Source: an uncultured Sulfurovum sp. (GTDB taxonomy: Bacteria; Campylobacterota; Campylobacteria; Campylobacterales; Sulfurovaceae). From it: a DNA stretch of 7,555 bases. The stretch spans positions 1-7,555 of the forward strand of contig CACVAU010000024.1 in the NCBI GenBank assembly GCA_902727915.1, written 5' to 3'. Below the pieces are notes generated by a model, which made no database searches, was not told the DNA's origin, and saw nothing but the letters and a program-made list of their open reading frames with translations. This document shows, piece after piece, positions 4,449 to 7,555 of the stretch. Position 1 is the first letter of the stretch, and every line of letters starts with the position of its first letter. The position numbers and the translations under genes were made by a program.

Positions 4449-6953
4449 ATGCAAAACCTCCCAATAACCCAAGTCATCCCAGATGTTAAAAAACAACTTC
4501 AAGCTCACAACCGTTTAGTACTCCAAGCCCCTCCAGGAGCAGGAAAGACCACTGCCCTACCCTTAGCCCTTTTAGATGAACCTTGGTTAGAAGGTAAAAA
4601 GATTATTATGCTTGAACCACGTCGTTTGGCTGTGCGTTCCTCTGCAGCACGTATGGCTGAACTTTTGGGTGAAAAAGTGGGTGAACGTGTTGGGTATCAG
4701 ATTAAGATGGATTCTAAACAGAGTAGTAAAACGAAAATTCTCATTGTCACCGAAGGAATACTCACGCGTAAACTCCAACAAGACCCCTCTTTAGAAGAGT
4801 ATGCTCTGGTTATATTTGATGAGTTTCATGAACGCTCCATTCATGCCGATTTATCACTGGCTCTCTCTTTGGAGTCACAAACTGTTTTACGCGAAGATTT
4901 AAAGCTATTGGTGATGTCGGCTACCTTAAATACCACAGCCATTTCAAAACTGCTAGACAATGCACCCATTATCACCAGTGAAGGAAGAACCTACCCTGTT
5001 GAACGCATCTATTTAGACAAGACAGCTCCCCAACCCAGCAAAAAAGATTTACCCTCTACTGTGCATAGACTGCTCATAAAACTCTTACGCCAAGAAGAGG
5101 GAAACATCTTGGTTTTTCTCTCAGGGGTACGTGAAATCAAAAAAGTAGAGAAACTCCTACAAGCCAATAAACTCGAAGATGTCTACATCTCCACGCTTTA
5201 CGGAACACTGAGTAAAAGCCAACAAGACCGAGCCATCAAAGCCCCACCAAGAGGCACACGTAAAGTTGTACTCTCTACCAACATTGCTCAAACTTCTTTA
5301 ACCATTGAAGGTATTAAGCTAGTCGTTGACTCAGGACTGCATAATGTCTCTGTATTTAACCCATTCTCAGGCATGAACAAACTCGAAAGCCAATTCATCT
5401 CTAAAGACTCAGCCATCCAAAGAGCAGGACGTGCTGGTCGTTTATCTGCTGGTAAAGCCTATCATCTTTGGCATGAGTCCAAAATATTGTTAGACCATGA
5501 CGTACCCGAAATTCTCTCAGCCGACTTAAGCCAAGTGCTTTTAGAACTTGCCGTTTGGGGTAACGACGACATGTCACAACTCTCATGGATGGACATCCCT
5601 TCAAGCACAGCCATTGCCCATGCGAAAAAGCTTTTGCAACAGTTAGGAGCATTGGATGAAGAAGGTACGATAACCTCTCACGGTCATGCCATGAGTCGCT
5701 ACCCCATGCACCCAAGACTCGCCCACATGATGTTACGTGCCAAAGAGATGAACCTCTCTTACGAAGCTTCTCTTTTAGCCGTTCTCATTTCTGAAAAAGA
5801 CATTTATAAAAACTCTTTTTCTTCAGACTTAAAAGAGCGTGTGGTCGTCTTACATGACGTACGTGTACAAAACGCTGTAAGTACCAACTACGTCAACATA
5901 GCCCAATGCAAAACCCTACTCAAAAGTGCCAAGCACATCGAAAAGAACCAAAAAGAATCCATAAATGCTGGACTACTCGGCATACTCTTAGCCTTTGCCT
6001 ACCCCGACCGACTTGCCTTACAACGCCCACACAAAAGAGAAAGCTACTTACTCTCCAATGGAAAAGGAGCCTCCCTCCACCATGAAGATGAACTCTTTAA
6101 TGCACGGCTCTTAGTCGTAGCCGACGTAGCAGGAGACAATACCAATGCATGCATCTACAAAGCCATTGAAGTCATTCAAGCTGACATTGAAGAACACTTA
6201 CAAGAGCAAATAGCCACAAGCCAACTGGTCGAATGGAACGAAGAACAAGAACGCGTGGATGTCCGTGAAGTTCAACGTTTAGGTGCCATTACCCTGCAAG
6301 AACGACAAATAAACAATGCTTCCAATGAAGAGGTCATTGAAGTACTTATAGCAGAATTAGAAGAGATGGGCATGGAAGCACTAAACATCTCACAAGAAGC
6401 CCAAACTCTCCGTGAACGTGTGAACTTTGTCAACCATTATGCTCATGAACACGCTTTAGATTTCCCCGACTTCAACGACGAATACCTTTTAGAAAATATG
6501 GATGAATGGTTGGCTCCCTATTTAGAAGACATCACTACTTTAAGAGCTTGTAGAAACTTAGACCTCCACAACATTTTACTAGGTCTTCTAAGTTTTGAAC
6601 AAACCCAAGCACTGGACAAACTAGCACCCAAAAGATTAACCGTAGCCTCGGGTTCAAACATCGCCATAGACTACGCCAATGCTCAACAACCCATCTTAGC
6701 CGTACGACTGCAAGAGATGCTCGGAACAAAAAGCACCCCTCTACTTCTAAATCGCAAAGTAAAGGTCATGATTCATCTACTCTCCCCAGCCAAACGTCCC
6801 CTACAAATCACCCAAGACCTAGAGAACTTTTGGAACAATGCTTATGAAGATGTAAAGAAGGAAATGCGAGGAAAGTACAAAAAACACTATTGGCCCGATG
6901 ACCCTTTGGAGGCTGTGGCTACTAGTCAGACTAAAAAACACATGATGAAGTAA
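4449..6953 (+). CDS. hrpB: ATP-dependent RNA helicase HrpB (DEAH/RHA family)
   Basis: 834 residues, near the ~810 of E. coli HrpB. Motif I is APPGAGKT (27-34), Ia region LEPRRLAVRSSA (55-66), motif II DEFH (124-127), motif III SAT (157-159), motif V STNIAQTSLTIEG (276-288), and motif VI QRAGRAGR (324-331). The helicase-associated helical domain follows (about 360-480), then the HrpB-specific C-terminal part ending WPDDPLEAVATSQTKK, the usual HrpB tail. DEFH rather than DEAH is seen in this subfamily. As a DEAH/RHA enzyme it should use NTP hydrolysis to remodel RNA or RNA-protein complexes in the cytoplasm; the physiological role of HrpB is not well settled. The start matches the family N-terminus (LPI..VIP.....L..). 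Codon usage is less AT-extreme than in its neighbours, suggesting a longer-resident gene. It converges with the PIN toxin at 6987 across 33 bp with no strong terminator. Confidence 0.95.
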   Translation: MQNLPITQVIPDVKKQLQAHNRLVLQAPPGAGKTTALPLALLDEPWLEGKKIIMLEPRRLAVRSSAARMAELLGEKVGERVGYQIKMDSKQSSKTKILIVTEGILTRKLQQDPSLEEYALVIFDEFHERSIHADLSLALSLESQTVLREDLKLLVMSATLNTTAISKLLDNAPIITSEGRTYPVERIYLDKTAPQPSKKDLPSTVHRLLIKLLRQEEGNILVFLSGVREIKKVEKLLQANKLEDVYISTLYGTLSKSQQDRAIKAPPRGTRKVVLSTNIAQTSLTIEGIKLVVDSGLHNVSVFNPFSGMNKLESQFISKDSAIQRAGRAGRLSAGKAYHLWHESKILLDHDVPEILSADLSQVLLELAVWGNDDMSQLSWMDIPSSTAIAHAKKLLQQLGALDEEGTITSHGHAMSRYPMHPRLAHMMLRAKEMNLSYEASLLAVLISEKDIYKNSFSSDLKERVVVLHDVRVQNAVSTNYVNIAQCKTLLKSAKHIEKNQKESINAGLLGILLAFAYPDRLALQRPHKRESYLLSNGKGASLHHEDELFNARLLVVADVAGDNTNACIYKAIEVIQADIEEHLQEQIATSQLVEWNEEQERVDVREVQRLGAITLQERQINNASNEEVIEVLIAELEEMGMEALNISQEAQTLRERVNFVNHYAHEHALDFPDFNDEYLLENMDEWLAPYLEDITTLRACRNLDLHNILLGLLSFEQTQALDKLAPKRLTVASGSNIAIDYANAQQPILAVRLQEMLGTKSTPLLLNRKVKVMIHLLSPAKRPLQITQDLENFWNNAYEDVKKEMRGKYKKHYWPDDPLEAVATSQTKKHMMK

Positions 6954-6986
6954 TCAGTAAAATAAGAGATAAATCGAGTAAATAAA

Positions 6987-7417
6987 TTATATATTACTTC
7001 CTTCTATCTTTACCAAGCTCATCCCCTTAAAATCCCCAAGTTTGAACAACGCTTTATCATTCGTCATAAAGACATCACATCCAGCACGTACAGCAGAGTT
7101 TAAAACCATTAAATCTTCAAAGTCTTTAAACGATTCAGAAAAGAAATCAGTTTTTGCATTGACAAAGTCACTATGGACTAAATAAAAAGGGGCTATCTCA
7201 AAAGACAAAGCATCAATAGAGCTAATAACTTTAGCATCATCATATTTTCTTTTTTCCGTCAAAATATAATAGAAAGTAGTAATAAAATCTGAAGAGAAAA
7301 AAAAGTTTAATGAAATATCATCTTTTTTCTCCATGTACCACGCTAGAGAAGCTTCTGAAGTTGGTCGTTTTGTGTCAAGTAAATCTAAACAGATATTAGC
7401 ATCTAAAAAACATTCAT
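6987..7417 (-). pseudogene. PIN-domain toxin (VapC-type) frameshifted at a T6 tract
   Basis: ATG (7417-7415) overlaps the upstream antitoxin's TAA (TAATG) but reads only MNVF before TAG. From the T6 tract (7410-7405) the -1 frame continues as FLDANICLDLLDTKRPTSEA and on through SSDF, KDFEDLMVLNSAVRAGCD and VFMTNDKAL to TAA at 6989-6987. With one more T the product would be 143 residues starting MNVFLDANICLD, an entirely normal PIN toxin with D6/N8, D99/D102 and D121 intact. The ATG at 7334 is internal: a protein from there would lack the first catalytic Asp. The residues resemble the intact toxin at 2431-2871 (DFEDL, GCDVF[VM]T.DK). The single-base defect could be a real inactivation, slippage-restored expression, or a homopolymer sequencing error. 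All else is undamaged, so any lesion is recent. Confidence 0.78.
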
Positions 7418-7555
7418 TATTTATCTTTTTTTTCTGAATGCTCTTGCTTCATCTCTTTGAATGTTATATCTCCTATTTTACCATCAAGTCTACCAATAAA
7501 ACTACCCGTTCGATAAATTGAAGGAAGTAATCTCTTCTCATCTATTATGTTACAT
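7417..7555 (-). CDS. antitoxin partner of the PIN toxin, C-terminal part cut by right window edge
   Basis: The minus-strand frame is open from the right edge to TAA at 7419-7417. The visible 45 residues include NIIDEKRLLPSIYRTGSFIG, RLDGKIGDITFKEMKQEH and a Lys-rich end. Its stop overlaps the toxin ATG by one base (TAATG), the tight coupling typical of type II pairs. The segment SFIGRLDGKIG recalls FVGEFGDG in the 90-residue antitoxin at 2864-3136, so both may neutralise PIN_3-like toxins with a similar tail. The DNA-binding N-terminus and promoter are off-window. The identity rests on context. Confidence 0.6.
   Translation of the reverse strand, partial: CNIIDEKRLLPSIYRTGSFIGRLDGKIGDITFKEMKQEHSEKKDK

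Noticed and set aside
5401..5715. 104-codon minus-strand open frame, and smaller frames, inside hrpB
   Set aside because: They are shadows of the hrpB reading frame, without a ribosome-binding site or family features.
6977..6998. Possible terminator AGTAA...TTACT between hrpB and the convergent toxin
   Set aside because: Only five paired bases before mismatches and no GC; it also lies in the end of the toxin gene.
6987..7334. A complete 115-residue minus-strand protein starting at 7334
   Set aside because: It lacks the PIN first strand (FLDANI), which is plainly encoded just upstream in the same frame, and there is no convincing ribosome-binding site; it is the downstream part of a frameshifted toxin.

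Overview
The window looks like an accessory, toxin-antitoxin-rich stretch of an AT-rich Gram-negative bacterial chromosome. Low GC, AT-rich promoters, a G9 tract and the general look of the proteins suggest Campylobacterota (a Sulfurimonas/Sulfurovum/Arcobacter-like genome). That assignment is inference; no rRNA or marker gene is present.

Layout, left to right: (1) 1-209 (+), the C-terminal end of a PIN-domain (VapC-type) toxin cut by the window edge. (2) 210-471, no intact gene, but two copies of a dispersed GGGGTCAGACGTTGAAAA-type repeat (A and B), a short decayed reading frame with the HFWQG signature of REP-associated (RAYT, IS200-like) transposases, and a possible transposase gene start. 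(3) 472-2004 (-), a 510-residue membrane-anchored coiled-coil/TPR protein, far more AT-rich than hrpB. (4) 2005-2430, a G9 tract, repeat copies C and D, an AT palindrome, and the remains of a RelE-like toxin plus CopG/BrnA-like antitoxin pair. (5) 2431-3136 (-), an intact antitoxin-PIN toxin operon with a consensus sigma70 promoter framed by an inverted-repeat operator. (6) 3222-4349 (-), a Fic-family protein with an N-terminal inhibitory motif. (7) a divergent intergenic region with an 11-bp palindrome. (8) 4449-6953 (+), hrpB, a DEAH/RHA helicase that appears to be transcribed leaderless. (9) 6987-7555 (-), another antitoxin-PIN toxin pair: the antitoxin runs off the window edge and the toxin is out of frame at a T6 tract.

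The picture is of a housekeeping-type gene (hrpB) surrounded by toxin modules in different states of decay: an edge VapC, an intact PIN pair, Fic, a RelE/CopG relic and a frameshifted PIN toxin. The left half is punctuated by at least four copies of one repeat family. Copies A and C bracket the TPR gene in inverted orientation. Copies C and D bracket the RelE/CopG relic as direct repeats, and D abuts the point where the toxin gene is truncated. This suggests the repeats took part in the rearrangements, perhaps through a RAYT transposase whose remnant lies at the left. The TPR gene and the frameshifted PIN toxin each have a homopolymer tract that could switch or break expression.
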